24,004 nt of DNA from Candidatus Bathyarchaeota archaeon (GCA_030691555.1 JAUYEB010000158.1:1-24004), one strand, 5' to 3'; shown: positions 1 to 7,000, numbered from the stretch's first letter. Numbers and translations are program-made. Notes: generated from the sequence alone by a model not told the origin.

Positions 1-1320
1 CTCATCACAGAGATACCCGGCCCAATGAGCAAGGCACTGCTCGCGGAGAGAAACGAATTCGTACCGCCGGGCGTCTACCTCACACAGCCCATCGGCGTAG
101 CCGAGTCAAAGGGCGCGTTAGTAACGGACGTCGACGGGAACACCCTGATCGACTTCACCAGCGGCATAGGCGTAGTCAGCCTGGGCCACTGCAAACAGGA
201 GATCGTCGACACGATCTGCGAGCAAGCTGGGAAGCTCATCCACGGCTGCATCCACGTCGTCAACTACGAGCCCTACGTGAAGCTCGCCGAGGCGATGGTC
301 AAGGCCACACCTGGCACTTACAAGAAGAGGGCCATGTTCCTGAATAGCGGGAGCGAGGCCGTCGAGAACGCGGTAAAGCTAGTCCGTCAGGGGACCAAGA
401 GACCCAACATACTGAGCTTCGAGAACAGCTTCCACGGCCGCACGTGGATGGCGATGACCCTCACGGGCAAGTGGGATCCGTACAAGGTCGGCTTCGGCCC
501 CTTCGTACCAGGCGTCTACTTCACCCCCTACGCCTACTGCTACAGGTGTCCGTTCCACGTCGAGTACCCAGACTGCGGACACGCATGTATCGAGCACATC
601 GAGCACAGCATCTTCAAGACCCAGGTCGACCCGTCCACCGTCGGCGCGATAATCGCCGAGCCCGTACAGGGCGAGGGAGGCTTCATCACGCCACCGCTCG
701 ACTGGTTCAAGGAGCTGAAGAAGCTCGCCGACGCCCACGGCATAAAGCTCATCATCGACGAGGTCCAGACGGGCTTCGGGCGCACAGGCAAGATGTGGGC
801 CATCGAGCACTTCGGGATCGAACCCGACATCATGACCATGGCCAAGGCGATCGCCTCGGGCCTCCCCCTCAGCTGCGTCGTCGCCAAGGACGAGCTGATG
901 AGGGACACCTACCCCGGCAGCATGGGCGGAACCTACGGTGGAAACCCCATCAGCTGCGCCACCGGCCTCAAGGTCCTGGAGCTGATAAAGCGCGAGAAGA
1001 TCGTCGAGCACTCCGCCAAGATGGGCAAGCACCTCCGCCCCATGCTCGAGGAGATGAAGGAGAAATACGAGATCATCGGAGACGTCCGAGGCCTCGGCCC
1101 CATGCTCGCCATGGAGTTCGTCACCGACAAGAAGTCCAAGAAGCCCAACCCCGACGCGAGCAGCAAGGTCATCAAGACATGCCTCAGCAGCGGCCTCATG
1201 ATCCTCAAGGCCGGGCTCTACAACAACTGCGTCCGCCTCCATCCACCACTCACGATCGAGGACGACATCCTCGACGTGGGGATGGAGATACTCGATAAGG
1301 CGGTAAAGAAGGCATCATAG
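1..1320 (+). CDS. Class III PLP-dependent aminotransferase (GabT/ornithine aminotransferase-like), 5' partial
   Basis: Fold-type I aminotransferase of class III, moving an amino group from an omega-amino acid (4-aminobutyrate, ornithine or lysine type) to a 2-oxoacid; the exact substrate cannot be read from sequence. Visible signatures are the glycine-rich LNSGSEAVENAVKL segment, LIIDEVQTGFGRTG (Asp contacts the PLP pyridine nitrogen), MTMAKAIASGLPLS (Schiff-base Lys) and GTYGGNPISCATGL. A Cys-rich stretch, CYRCPF then C..C, is typical of an archaeal subgroup. The first in-window Met is at 25, but the frame stays open to base 1 and reads LITEIPGP, matching the conserved 'TEIPGP' lead-in of this family. 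The true start is therefore probably upstream of the window. The stop codon lies in a hairpin (1306-1327). Cytosolic. Some archaeal relatives are amino-acid racemases, so that activity remains possible. Confidence 0.9.
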   Translation, partial: LITEIPGPMSKALLAERNEFVPPGVYLTQPIGVAESKGALVTDVDGNTLIDFTSGIGVVSLGHCKQEIVDTICEQAGKLIHGCIHVVNYEPYVKLAEAMVKATPGTYKKRAMFLNSGSEAVENAVKLVRQGTKRPNILSFENSFHGRTWMAMTLTGKWDPYKVGFGPFVPGVYFTPYAYCYRCPFHVEYPDCGHACIEHIEHSIFKTQVDPSTVGAIIAEPVQGEGGFITPPLDWFKELKKLADAHGIKLIIDEVQTGFGRTGKMWAIEHFGIEPDIMTMAKAIASGLPLSCVVAKDELMRDTYPGSMGGTYGGNPISCATGLKVLELIKREKIVEHSAKMGKHLRPMLEEMKEKYEIIGDVRGLGPMLAMEFVTDKKSKKPNPDASSKVIKTCLSSGLMILKAGLYNNCVRLHPPLTIEDDILDVGMEILDKAVKKAS

Positions 1321-1327
1321 CCTTCTT
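1306..1327 (+). terminator. Stem-loop over the aminotransferase stop codon, possible terminator
   Basis: A perfect 8-bp inverted repeat, AAGAAGGC (1306-1313) and GCCTTCTT (1320-1327), has a 6-nt loop and contains the TAG stop. It is followed by C/T-rich sequence and then TTTT at 1335. The T-run doubles as the likely TATA box of the next gene. The stem is seen directly; a role in termination or 3'-end formation is inference. Confidence 0.4.
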
Positions 1328-1334
1328 CTCCCAC

Positions 1335-1342
1335 TTTTAATA
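1335..1342 (+). promoter_or_regulatory. TATA-like box for endonuclease IV
   Basis: TTTTAATA is centred about 26 bp upstream of the GTG start at 1365. That is the archaeal TATA-to-transcription-start distance and implies a leaderless mRNA. Confidence 0.5.
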
Positions 1343-1364
1343 CCCCTAGACGTTTATCTCAGGC

Positions 1365-2204
1365 GTGAAGCTGGGCTTCCACGTCTCAATAGCCGGTTCG
1401 ATAGACCAGTCCTTCGACAGGGCTCAGCTTCTCGGGTGCACCGCGTTCCAGATATTCACGAGGAACCCGAGGACGTGGAAGTCCAAGCCACTAAACCCCG
1501 ACGAGGTCAAGGCGTTCCGCCGAAAGCACAGGGAGTCGAAGATAGGCCCCGTCTTCTCACACATGCCCTACCTCCCCAACCTCGCCAGCCCGATCGACAC
1601 CATCTACAAGAAATCCGTGGACGCCCTCGTCGAGGAGACCGAGAGGTGCGACGAGCTAGGAATCCTGTACATTGTGACCCACATCGGGAGCCACGTGGGT
1701 TCGGGTGCCGAGGGCGGGAGACTGCGCCTCATCCAGGCCCTCGGAAGGGCGGCCGATAAGGGTGGCCCCATGATACTGCTAGAGAACGACTCGGGCTCCG
1801 GAGACCACATGGGATCAAACTTCGGCGACATAGCCGAACTCATCAACGAACTAGGTAGCACGAGGATCGGGTCCTGCCTCGACACGTGCCACACCTTCGC
1901 AGCCGGCTACAACATAGCCACACGGGACGGACTAGCCCAGACATTACAAGAACTAAGAAGCACAATCGGCATCAACAGGCTCAAACTCGTCCACCTAAAC
2001 GACTCCGTCGGCGGCCTCGGCTCAGGAGTAGATCATCACGATCACATCGGCCTAGGAAACATCGGGGAGGAAGGGTTCCGCCTGATACTCGCCAGCCAGC
2101 TATCGAAGAGGCCGATGATAATGGAGACGCCCGTGAATGATCGACGCAGCGACGCCGAGAACATGAATAAGGTACTGGAACTCGCCGGGCTTAGTATGAG
2201 ATGA
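1365..2204 (+). CDS. nfo: Endonuclease IV (AP endonuclease, xylose isomerase-like TIM barrel)
   Basis: Cleaves DNA 5' of abasic sites in base-excision repair using a three-metal centre. The 279-residue length is normal for the family. All nine metal ligands are recognisable: H66 (SHMPYLPNL), H106 (VTHIGSHVGSG), E140 (LLENDSGSG), D173 and H176 (CLDTCHTFAAGY), H210 (LVHLNDS), D223 and H225 (GVDHHDHIGLGNIG) and E254 (METP). The GTG start at 1365 is chosen because MKLGFHVSIAGS is the usual N-terminus and a TATA-like box sits at the right distance. It ends 14 bp inside the 3' end of the convergent small gene on the minus strand. A second base-excision-repair gene, endonuclease III, lies about 9 kb downstream but is not in the same operon. 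Confidence 0.95.
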   Translation: MKLGFHVSIAGSIDQSFDRAQLLGCTAFQIFTRNPRTWKSKPLNPDEVKAFRRKHRESKIGPVFSHMPYLPNLASPIDTIYKKSVDALVEETERCDELGILYIVTHIGSHVGSGAEGGRLRLIQALGRAADKGGPMILLENDSGSGDHMGSNFGDIAELINELGSTRIGSCLDTCHTFAAGYNIATRDGLAQTLQELRSTIGINRLKLVHLNDSVGGLGSGVDHHDHIGLGNIGEEGFRLILASQLSKRPMIMETPVNDRRSDAENMNKVLELAGLSMR

Positions 2205-2427
2205 GGGTCATCTGGCGGGTGTCGGTTTCCCCTTTGCTGAGTATGACGCGCAGGGCAGTCGAGGCGCAATCGATAAGCTCGCGTTCGGAGAGGTATGGAT
2301 ACACCCTTCTGCCCGCTCTGATTATCGGGTCGATGGTCTCTATACTCTTTCTCTTCGACACCGCCTCGTCTCGCGTCATCTGAACGAGGCGCTCGACCAT
2401 CGCTCGTCTACTACCAACCTGCGCCAC
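2191..2427 (-). CDS. Small uncharacterised protein (78 aa)
   Basis: I do not recognise a family. The predicted protein is charged, without membrane segments or Cys pairs, and probably helical: RDEAVSKRKSIETIDPII, then YLSERELIDCASTALRVIL. It ends in a short polar tail. The start is GTG at 2427; Met10 (MVERLVQMTRDE) is an alternative. Support for a real gene comes from balanced composition, an in-frame stop just upstream (2434-2436) and a clear TATA-like box on the minus strand at 2463-2470, about 40 bp upstream. Its 3' end overlaps that of nfo by 14 bp. The opposite-strand frame over the same DNA looks less protein-like. Function unknown. Confidence 0.55.
   Translation of the reverse strand: MAQVGSRRAMVERLVQMTRDEAVSKRKSIETIDPIIRAGRRVYPYLSERELIDCASTALRVILSKGETDTRQMTLISY
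2199..2213 (+). other. Small stem-loop over the nfo stop codon
   Basis: AGATGA (2199-2204) and TCATCT (2208-2213) form a 6-bp stem with a GGG loop. The TGA stop is the end of the left arm. It also lies inside the convergent minus-strand gene. It could arise by chance, but it fits the pattern of stop-codon hairpins in this window. Confidence 0.3.
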
Positions 2428-2462
2428 TGCATATCAGCCTTGGAAATAACATAATTTCTGAG

Positions 2463-2470
2463 TATATAAA
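2463..2470 (-). promoter_or_regulatory. TATA-like box for the 78-aa minus-strand gene
   Basis: Read on the minus strand this is TTTATATA in a very AT-rich stretch, about 40 bp before the GTG at 2427. It predicts a leader of roughly 14 nt. Confidence 0.45.
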
Positions 2471-2681
2471 TATAATGGCTTTAAACCGAAATTACTTTGG
2501 TATCAATTTCACTCACTTTCACTAGGGTTCACAGCTGCTTTTATATGAGCGTTAATTATTACCCTATATGCGAAAATAGGCCATAATAACGCCCTTTTAA
2601 TAACTGGATAAACGGGTAATCCGGTGACAGTTTTACCCGCCGAGTTGTTTTCATTTCATCGCGTCCCATAAGCGGGATAAA

Positions 2682-2688
2682 CTTAAAA
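2682..2688 (+). promoter_or_regulatory. TATA-like box for tRNA-Thr
   Basis: CTTAAAA is centred about 31 bp before the first base of the tRNA at 2717. The rest of the 2428-2716 gap (289 bp) is AT-rich. It also holds a weak 7-bp inverted repeat (CGGGTAA 2613-2619 with TTACCCG 2633-2639). I see no gene there. Confidence 0.4.
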
Positions 2689-2716
2689 TCAATCCTCCCT
2701 GTGCTTATGTTTGTTC

Positions 2717-2794
2717 GCCCCGGTGGCTTAGCCTGGCCAAAGCGTTTGCTTGGTAAGCAAAAGATCGCGGGTCCAAATCCCGCCCGGGGCTCCA
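2717..2794 (+). tRNA. tRNA-Thr (anticodon GGT), CCA encoded
   Basis: A complete cloverleaf is visible. The acceptor stem GCCCCGG pairs with CCGGGGC (2784-2790). The D stem GCTT pairs with AAGC. The anticodon stem TTTGC/GCAAA encloses the loop TTGGTAA with anticodon GGT at 2752-2754. The T stem GCGGG/CCCGC encloses TCCAAAT. The discriminator is T (2791) and CCA is encoded (2792-2794). There is no intron. The anticodon reads ACC and ACU threonine codons. The TATA-like box of the next gene begins only 7 bp after the CCA. Confidence 0.96.
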
Positions 2795-2800
2795 CCTAAA

Positions 2801-2808
2801 CATAAATA
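2801..2808 (+). promoter_or_regulatory. TATA-like box for the HAD hydrolase
   Basis: CATAAATA lies about 22 bp before the GTG at 2826 and 40 bp before the ATG at 2844. Transcription from it would begin near 2826-2832. Confidence 0.4.
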
Positions 2809-2825
2809 CCCTCGGACACCCATCC

Positions 2826-3527
2826 GTGTCGGCCTTGACCTCGATGACCATAAGGGGAGTCGTCTTCGATCTCGACGCCACCCTCGTAGATCTCGGCGAG
2901 CACGTGAGGTGGAGGGAGGCGCAGGGCGAGATAGTCGAGGCATACCGCGCGTGCGGGTGCAGCGACGGCGACCTAGCGCAATGCTCCACTAAGGGGCTCT
3001 TCAACCTGATGCACGAGATGGACACCCGGCTGGCGGCCACGAAGTCCGCCGAGGAGGTGAAGAGGATACGGGAGGGCATCTGGATGGTCCTCGACGGCTA
3101 CGAGGACGAGGGGGTCGAGGAGTGCGGCTTCATGCCCGGCACATTGGAGACCCTGGACTGGCTGAAGTCAAGAGGGATCAGGATGGGCGTGTGCACATCC
3201 AACTCGGGCAAGGTAGCAAAACAGGTCCTAGTAAAACTCGGCGTATCGGAATACTTCGACCCGGTTATCGGTAGGACCGTTGGCCTCCGGATGAAGCCTC
3301 ACCCGGACCAGGTATTGGTGTGCTTCGAGAGGATGGGGGTGGCCCCATGTGACGGCGTAATGATCGGCGATAGCCACAATGATGTGCTGGCCGGGAAGGC
3401 TGCCGGAGCGAGGGCGATAGCGATACCCGTCTACTTCACAAGGAAGGAGGCGATGGAGATGGCGAAGCCCGACGCGGTCGTGAGGTCGATGCGTGAGCTG
3501 CCCGAGGCGCTCCTCTCACTCAGATGA
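2826..3527 (+). CDS. HAD-superfamily hydrolase, phosphoglycolate-phosphatase-like
   Basis: Probable cytosolic phosphomonoesterase. All four HAD motifs are present: motif I D15-L-D17-A-T (nucleophile Asp and acid/base Asp), motif II T124-S125-N (CTSNSGK), motif III K157 (RMKPHP) and motif IV G181-D182-S-H-N-D186. A helical cap of about 90 residues lies between motifs I and II, as in the phosphoglycolate phosphatase/beta-phosphoglucomutase group. The substrate cannot be told. The start is GTG 2826 or ATG 2844, and both keep motif I. The last 8 bp overlap the 3' end of the convergent rhomboid gene. Confidence 0.85.
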   Translation: MSALTSMTIRGVVFDLDATLVDLGEHVRWREAQGEIVEAYRACGCSDGDLAQCSTKGLFNLMHEMDTRLAATKSAEEVKRIREGIWMVLDGYEDEGVEECGFMPGTLETLDWLKSRGIRMGVCTSNSGKVAKQVLVKLGVSEYFDPVIGRTVGLRMKPHPDQVLVCFERMGVAPCDGVMIGDSHNDVLAGKAAGARAIAIPVYFTRKEAMEMAKPDAVVRSMRELPEALLSLR

Positions 3528-4179
3528 GGTTGAAGAACAGGCCGAGCACGTAGAGGATTATCACGACGCCTGCCCCAATCGCGAGCCCCTTGATGGCCTT
3601 CTTGACGTCTATCCAGAACGAGAGGGTCGCGCCTGTGATGAAGCCGGCGATCTGGACGTCGCTTGCGAGTACCCCGCCGCCAGCCCAGGCGACGCTTGCC
3701 AGTTCTATGGATGCCATGAGAACACCGACGAGAATGGCTGGGAGAGGCACGACGAAAAGGGAGGTACGCTTGAAGGGGGAGAGCAGGAACAGTGTAGCAA
3801 GCACACCGAAGACGGCGCCCGAAGCCCCTACAAAGAACTCGGTGGACGCCGGGTACAGGATCACGTGTTCGAGCCCCGAGATGACGCCGGAGGCGAGGAA
3901 GACTATGCCGAACCTGGCGGAGCCTATCTCCCTCTCCATGATGGTTCCTATGCCCCAGAGGGCGAAGCAGTTGAGGATGAGGTGGATCCAGTCCGAGTGT
4001 ATGAACATGTAGGTGACGATGCTGATCACCCTCATGCCATGTGTGAAGTAGCTCGCCCTTAGGGCGTACTCGTCGAGGAGCAGGCTCGGAGCAGAGGTTA
4101 TCGTGACGAGGAGCATGACGATGACCGAGACGACTATGATCACGTATGTTAGAAACGGCCTGCCCTCTTCTGACTTCAC
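3520..4179 (-). CDS. Rhomboid-family intramembrane protein with catalytic His replaced by Gln
   Basis: A 219-residue polytopic membrane protein, with TM segments near 9-27, 65-82, 90-108, 115-133, 143-162, 175-190 and a likely seventh at 198-217. Family marks: H61-x4-H66-x3-N70 (as in HxxxxHxxxN of GlpG TM2), W75-G-I-G, E82, and G118-A-S120-G121, the serine-nucleophile motif. The TM6 motif that normally reads H-I-A-G-F/L-x-x-G is here Q176-I-A-G-F-I-T-G, so the catalytic His of the Ser-His dyad is Gln (codon CAG). It may therefore be an inactive pseudoprotease, or one base may be wrong. The start is GTG 4179, with a TATA-like box at about -26 (4202-4209), implying a leaderless mRNA. It is divergent from lysS. 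Confidence 0.88.
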   Translation of the reverse strand: MKSEEGRPFLTYVIIVVSVIVMLLVTITSAPSLLLDEYALRASYFTHGMRVISIVTYMFIHSDWIHLILNCFALWGIGTIMEREIGSARFGIVFLASGVISGLEHVILYPASTEFFVGASGAVFGVLATLFLLSPFKRTSLFVVPLPAILVGVLMASIELASVAWAGGGVLASDVQIAGFITGATLSFWIDVKKAIKGLAIGAGVVIILYVLGLFFNLI

Positions 4180-4201
4180 GGAGAACGATCGGCACCCTAA
4201 C

Positions 4202-4209
4202 CCTTTAAG
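4202..4209 (-). promoter_or_regulatory. TATA-like box for the rhomboid gene
   Basis: The minus strand reads CTTAAAG about 26 bp upstream of the GTG start at 4179. It lies in the 93-bp divergent gap with lysS. Confidence 0.4.
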
Positions 4210-4228
4210 CGATTCGGGGCGGCGAACC

Positions 4229-4236
4229 CTTTTTAA
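4229..4236 (+). promoter_or_regulatory. TATA-like box for lysS
   Basis: CTTTTTAA is centred at 4233, which places transcription start near 4257-4260. That is downstream of the first possible ATG (4249) and upstream of the second (4273), so it favours the second as the true start. Confidence 0.4.
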
Positions 4237-4272
4237 CAGAACCCGTTCATGGTAATCGAAGGTAGAATATTC

Positions 4273-5868
4273 ATGCCTGAGATCATCGGCAAGGGCACGT
4301 GGTACGACAAGGCCGCGTCAGAGCTCATCGAGCGTGAGAAGAGGCTCGGCAGGAGCCTCAAACTCATCAGGACGGAGAGCGGCCTGGGCGCCTCCGGCTT
4401 CCCACACATAGGCAGCCTCGGCGACGCCCTCCGCAACTACGCCGTCGCCCTCGGGTGCAGGGTACAGGGCTACGACGCGGAGCTCATAGCATTCAGCGAC
4501 GACAAGGATGGTCTCAGGAAGGTGCCCGCCGGGCTCCCCAAGGAGCTGGAGAAGTGGCTCGGCTACTCGGTGAGCACCATACCCGACCCCGCCGGAGACT
4601 GCCACAAGAGCTTCGGCGCCCACATGACCAGCCAGCTACTCGCCGCCCTCGACACGAGCGGCGCCGACTACCACTTCATGAGCGGCTACGAGTGCTACAA
4701 GCAGGGCGTCCTCGACAAAGAGATAATCGCCATCATGAACAACCACGAGAAGGTTGGGAAGATCATCGAGGAGGAGATCGGGCAGGAGAAGTACACGGAG
4801 GAGCTCCCCTACTTCGTCGTCTGCGAAAAGTGCGGCCGTATCTACACGACACACGCCACAAAGTACCACCCCGAGACCCACACCATCGAGTACGAGTGCA
4901 ACGGTATGGAGGTCCGAGGCAACTGGCTGGAGGGCTGCGGCCACAGGGGCGAGGTAGACATACTCTCCGGCAACGGCAAGCTCAGCTGGAAGGTCGAGTT
5001 CGCCGCCCGCTGGAGGGCGCTCGACATACGCTTCGAGGCATACGGCAAGGACATCGCCGACAGCGTCAGGGTCAACGACAGGATATGCCGAGAGATACTC
5101 GACTGGGAGCCACCCATGCACGTACAGTACGAGATGTTCACCGACCGCGGCGGCAAGAAGATCAGTAAATCCGCAGGCAACGTCTTCACCCCCCAAGTCT
5201 GGTACCGCTACGGCTCACCCCAGTCCCTGAACCTCCTCATCTTCAAGCGCTTCGTGGGCACTAAGAGCGGGAGCGTCGAGGACATCCCCACCCACATGGA
5301 CGAACTCGACGATACCGAGGACGTCTACTTCGGGAAGGCGAAGACCCTGAACGAGATGGAGAAGGCTCAGGCCTCCGGCCTCTACGAGTACTGCTGGATG
5401 CTGAAGCCCCCCAAGGAACCCGAGGTCCACGTCCCATACAACCTCGTGCTGAAGCTCGCCCGCCTCGCCCCGAAGGGCTCGGAGGCGGAGTTCATCACAT
5501 CGAAGCTCAGGGAGTACGGCTACCTCGAAAAGACCGAGAACGGACTGGCGAAGCGGATCGGCTACGCCCTCAACTGGGTCGAAGACTTCACCGAGGAGCC
5601 ACCCGAGATCACCCTAACCGAACAGGAGGCCACCATAGTAAAGGCGGTAGTCGCCGAACTCAGGAAGGCGAACACCCCCGAGGAGTTGCAGGGCGTCGCC
5701 TTCAACGCCGCGAAGGCTAACGGCTGGAAACCGAGAGACGTCTTCCCCGTCGTCTACAAGGTCCTACTCGGGAAGAATCAGGGACCTAGGCTGGGACCCT
5801 ACATCGCCTTGATCGGAAAAGAAAGCGTAATCTCCGAGCTGGAGAGCGCCGTTAAAAAGAGGGATTAG
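4273..5868 (+). CDS. lysS: Lysyl-tRNA synthetase, class I
   Basis: Charges tRNA-Lys with lysine. This is the archaeal class I enzyme, unrelated to the class II LysRS. The HIGH-like motif is HIGS within GASGFPHIGSLGDALR, and the KMSKS-like motif is KKISKSAGNV (DNA 5155-5184). A Cys-rich, probably zinc-binding insertion reads VCEKCGRI ... YECNG ... GCGH. The C-terminal helical anticodon-binding region ends near IALIGKESVISELES. Length is 531 aa from ATG 4273 or 539 from ATG 4249. I prefer 4273 because the TATA-like box would start transcription after 4249 and AGGT at 4260-4263 could serve as a ribosome-binding site. The style resembles LysRS of Thaumarchaeota/Bathyarchaeota more than euryarchaeal forms (from memory). 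It ends 6 bp from the convergent tautomerase gene. Confidence 0.95.
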   Translation: MPEIIGKGTWYDKAASELIEREKRLGRSLKLIRTESGLGASGFPHIGSLGDALRNYAVALGCRVQGYDAELIAFSDDKDGLRKVPAGLPKELEKWLGYSVSTIPDPAGDCHKSFGAHMTSQLLAALDTSGADYHFMSGYECYKQGVLDKEIIAIMNNHEKVGKIIEEEIGQEKYTEELPYFVVCEKCGRIYTTHATKYHPETHTIEYECNGMEVRGNWLEGCGHRGEVDILSGNGKLSWKVEFAARWRALDIRFEAYGKDIADSVRVNDRICREILDWEPPMHVQYEMFTDRGGKKISKSAGNVFTPQVWYRYGSPQSLNLLIFKRFVGTKSGSVEDIPTHMDELDDTEDVYFGKAKTLNEMEKAQASGLYEYCWMLKPPKEPEVHVPYNLVLKLARLAPKGSEAEFITSKLREYGYLEKTENGLAKRIGYALNWVEDFTEEPPEITLTEQEATIVKAVVAELRKANTPEELQGVAFNAAKANGWKPRDVFPVVYKVLLGKNQGPRLGPYIALIGKESVISELESAVKKRD

Positions 5869-5874
5869 CCGGGG

Positions 5875-6057
5875 CTAGTTGCCGTATGGCTTCCCGGCGT
5901 TGCCCCAGTTGTACTTCTCGATGTCGTAGAAGACGACGCTGACCGCCTCGGGCTTGCATCCGACGGCCTCGCACATCGCCTTCGTCAGCAACTCAATAGT
6001 CTTGGCCTTTGTGGCCTTGTCCCTACCGGCGTACCATTTGACCTCTATCCACGGCAT
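5875..6057 (-). CDS. 4-oxalocrotonate tautomerase family protein (60 aa)
   Basis: A small beta-alpha-beta tautomerase subunit that in this family assembles into hexamers or dimers of trimers. After Met removal the catalytic base Pro1 is exposed (MPWIEVKWYAGR), and Arg11 is in the expected substrate-binding place. The end, NWGNAGKPYGN, matches the family's 'NWG..G' turn. The 60-residue length is standard. The substrate is unknown. With no other aromatic-degradation genes nearby, a role in 4-oxalocrotonate metabolism is not supported. ATG start at 6057. It is convergent with lysS, the two stop codons lying 6 bp apart. Confidence 0.88.
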   Translation of the reverse strand: MPWIEVKWYAGRDKATKAKTIELLTKAMCEAVGCKPEAVSVVFYDIEKYNWGNAGKPYGN

Positions 6058-6163
6058 AATTCTTCACCGTGGATACAGGTGCCCCTCCTCATGTTATGAA
6101 GGTTGCGAGCGGCGGGCTCCAAACTCAAGATCCTCATCACGGGTTCAGAAGGGCAAAGTCATC

Positions 6164-6200
6164 ATCGCCCGCCTATGTATGCGGGGGCGGGTGGGGCGAT
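6164..6200. repeat. G/C-rich inverted repeat in the gap before dCMP deaminase
   Basis: ATCGCCC (6164-6170) and GGGCGAT (6194-6200) are perfect 7-mers. An alternative inner pairing is CCCGCC (6168-6173) with GGCGGG (6186-6191). No T-run follows on either strand. The 199-bp gap 6058-6256 otherwise shows no convincing gene; reading frames across it look random. Confidence 0.3.
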
Positions 6201-6225
6201 AAACGTTTGCCGGGGGGCTGGAAGG

Positions 6226-6233
6226 TTTTTTAT
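6226..6233 (+). promoter_or_regulatory. TATA-like box for dCMP deaminase
   Basis: TTTTTTAT is centred about 27 bp upstream of the ATG at 6257, predicting a leaderless transcript. Confidence 0.5.
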
Positions 6234-6256
6234 CCGGTCCATCAGGTTGTTGAGCC

Positions 6257-6754
6257 ATGGACCGCCCAGATAAGGACAGGTACTTTCTAGACATCGCACT
6301 CAGCGTCGCTGCTCGCTCCACGTGTACGCGGCGTAAGTTCGGCGCAGTGCTCGTCAAGGACAGCACGATAGTCGGCACGGGCTACAACGGGACAGCGAGG
6401 GGCGTCGTAAACTGCTACGAGGTCGGCTGCATCAAGGACGAGATGGAGTCACCTCAGGGCGCGGCTTATGACTACTGCCCCGCCGTCCACGCCGAGGAGA
6501 ACGCCATCATCAACAGCAACCGCTCCGACAGGATCGGCGCCACACTCTACATCGCCGGGAGGGACCGGGACGGGAAGCTCACGATGGCGGTCCCCTGCCA
6601 GCGCTGCCGCCGCAAGATAATGAACAGCCAGATCAAGGACGTGATCATCATGAGCAACGAGGGCAAGCCACTCCACTTCGACGTCTCCACCTACGCCGAG
6701 GAGGACAGCAAGTGGTACATGGGTGTCCTGAAGAACGCGAAGAGGAGCACTTAG
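6257..6754 (+). CDS. dCMP deaminase (deoxycytidylate deaminase, ComEB family)
   Basis: Zinc-dependent deamination of dCMP to dUMP, feeding thymidylate synthesis. The cytidine-deaminase-fold zinc site is complete: H78-A-E80 (CPAVHAEENA; Glu is the proton shuttle) and P113-C114-Q-R-C117 (VPCQRCRR). The N-terminal DRYFLDIALSVAARSTCTRRKFGAVLV is typical of the dCMP deaminase/ComEB branch, as are the Cys residues before the HAE motif. The 165-residue length is normal. The ATG at 6257 fits the TATA-like box (leaderless). A hairpin overlaps the stop codon. The gene stands alone, with no thymidylate synthase or dUTPase beside it. Confidence 0.93.
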   Translation: MDRPDKDRYFLDIALSVAARSTCTRRKFGAVLVKDSTIVGTGYNGTARGVVNCYEVGCIKDEMESPQGAAYDYCPAVHAEENAIINSNRSDRIGATLYIAGRDRDGKLTMAVPCQRCRRKIMNSQIKDVIIMSNEGKPLHFDVSTYAEEDSKWYMGVLKNAKRST

Positions 6755-6763
6755 TCTGTTCCT
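6743..6763 (+). terminator. Stem-loop over the dCMP deaminase stop codon
   Basis: AGGAGCA (6743-6749) and TGTTCCT (6757-6763) pair over 7 bp with one G-U, around a 7-nt loop holding the TAG stop. No long T-run follows directly. The pairing is visible; the function is inferred. Confidence 0.3.
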
Positions 6764-6778
6764 AGGCGAAACTAGTTA

Positions 6779-6787
6779 AACTTATAA
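6779..6787 (+). promoter_or_regulatory. TATA-like box for the coiled-coil miniprotein gene
   Basis: AACTTATAAAG (6778-6788) is a strong TATA match about 38 bp before the ATG at 6823. Transcription would start near 6811, leaving a roughly 12-nt leader that contains GGAG at 6811-6814. Confidence 0.55.
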
Positions 6788-6822
6788 AGAGAGCCAGTCA
6801 ACGCAGAACCGGAGACTGATAT

Positions 6823-6960
6823 ATGAGTCAGGAGAAGAAACTAACGGATCTCGAGGTCGAGGTCGCCGGTCTCATCGACAAGATCGACGGCATCGAGGAG
6901 AAACTCGAAGAGATCATGGAGCGCCTCAGCGAGATCGAGGAGAAGCTAGAGGAACTCTAA
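6823..6960 (+). CDS. 45-residue coiled-coil miniprotein
   Basis: A short gene running from ATG 6823 to TAA 6958-6960. Hydrophobic residues fall in strict 3-4 spacing through almost the whole chain: L7, L10, V14, L17, I21, I24, L28, I31, L35, I38, L42, L45. The flanks are almost all Glu, Lys and Asp, so it should form one continuous coiled coil of about 5.5 heptads. In the second half position a is Leu and d is Ile or Leu, a pattern that tends to favour tetramers over dimers (inference). Gene evidence: a strong TATA-like box, GGAG 8 nt before the ATG, and composition unlike random frames. It has no partner gene in an operon. No function can be assigned; subunit, adaptor or nucleoid-associated roles are all open. 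Confidence 0.7.
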   Translation: MSQEKKLTDLEVEVAGLIDKIDGIEEKLEEIMERLSEIEEKLEEL

Positions 6961-7000
6961 ACCCCACCCCATTTCGACGCAGAGGGCATTTGTAGTAAAA

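Noticed and set aside
379..1242. Long minus-strand frame inside the aminotransferase gene
   Set aside because: GC-rich codon usage of the plus-strand gene leaves the complementary frame open; the product is low-complexity (Val/Leu/Asp/Gly) and overlaps a clear enzyme.
2506..2523. Short direct repeat TTTCACT in the gap before tRNA-Thr
   Set aside because: Only two 7-base copies in AT-rich DNA; within chance expectation.
2559..3079. Minus-strand reading frames across the tRNA gene and the HAD 5' end (one beginning MEPRAGFGPAIFC)
   Set aside because: This peptide is the well-known false product of reading antisense through a tRNA gene; the real features are tRNA-Thr and the plus-strand HAD gene.
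5954..6290. Plus-strand frames across the gap between tautomerase and dCMP deaminase
   Set aside because: No homology or start signals; they overlap two well-supported genes on one side or the other.
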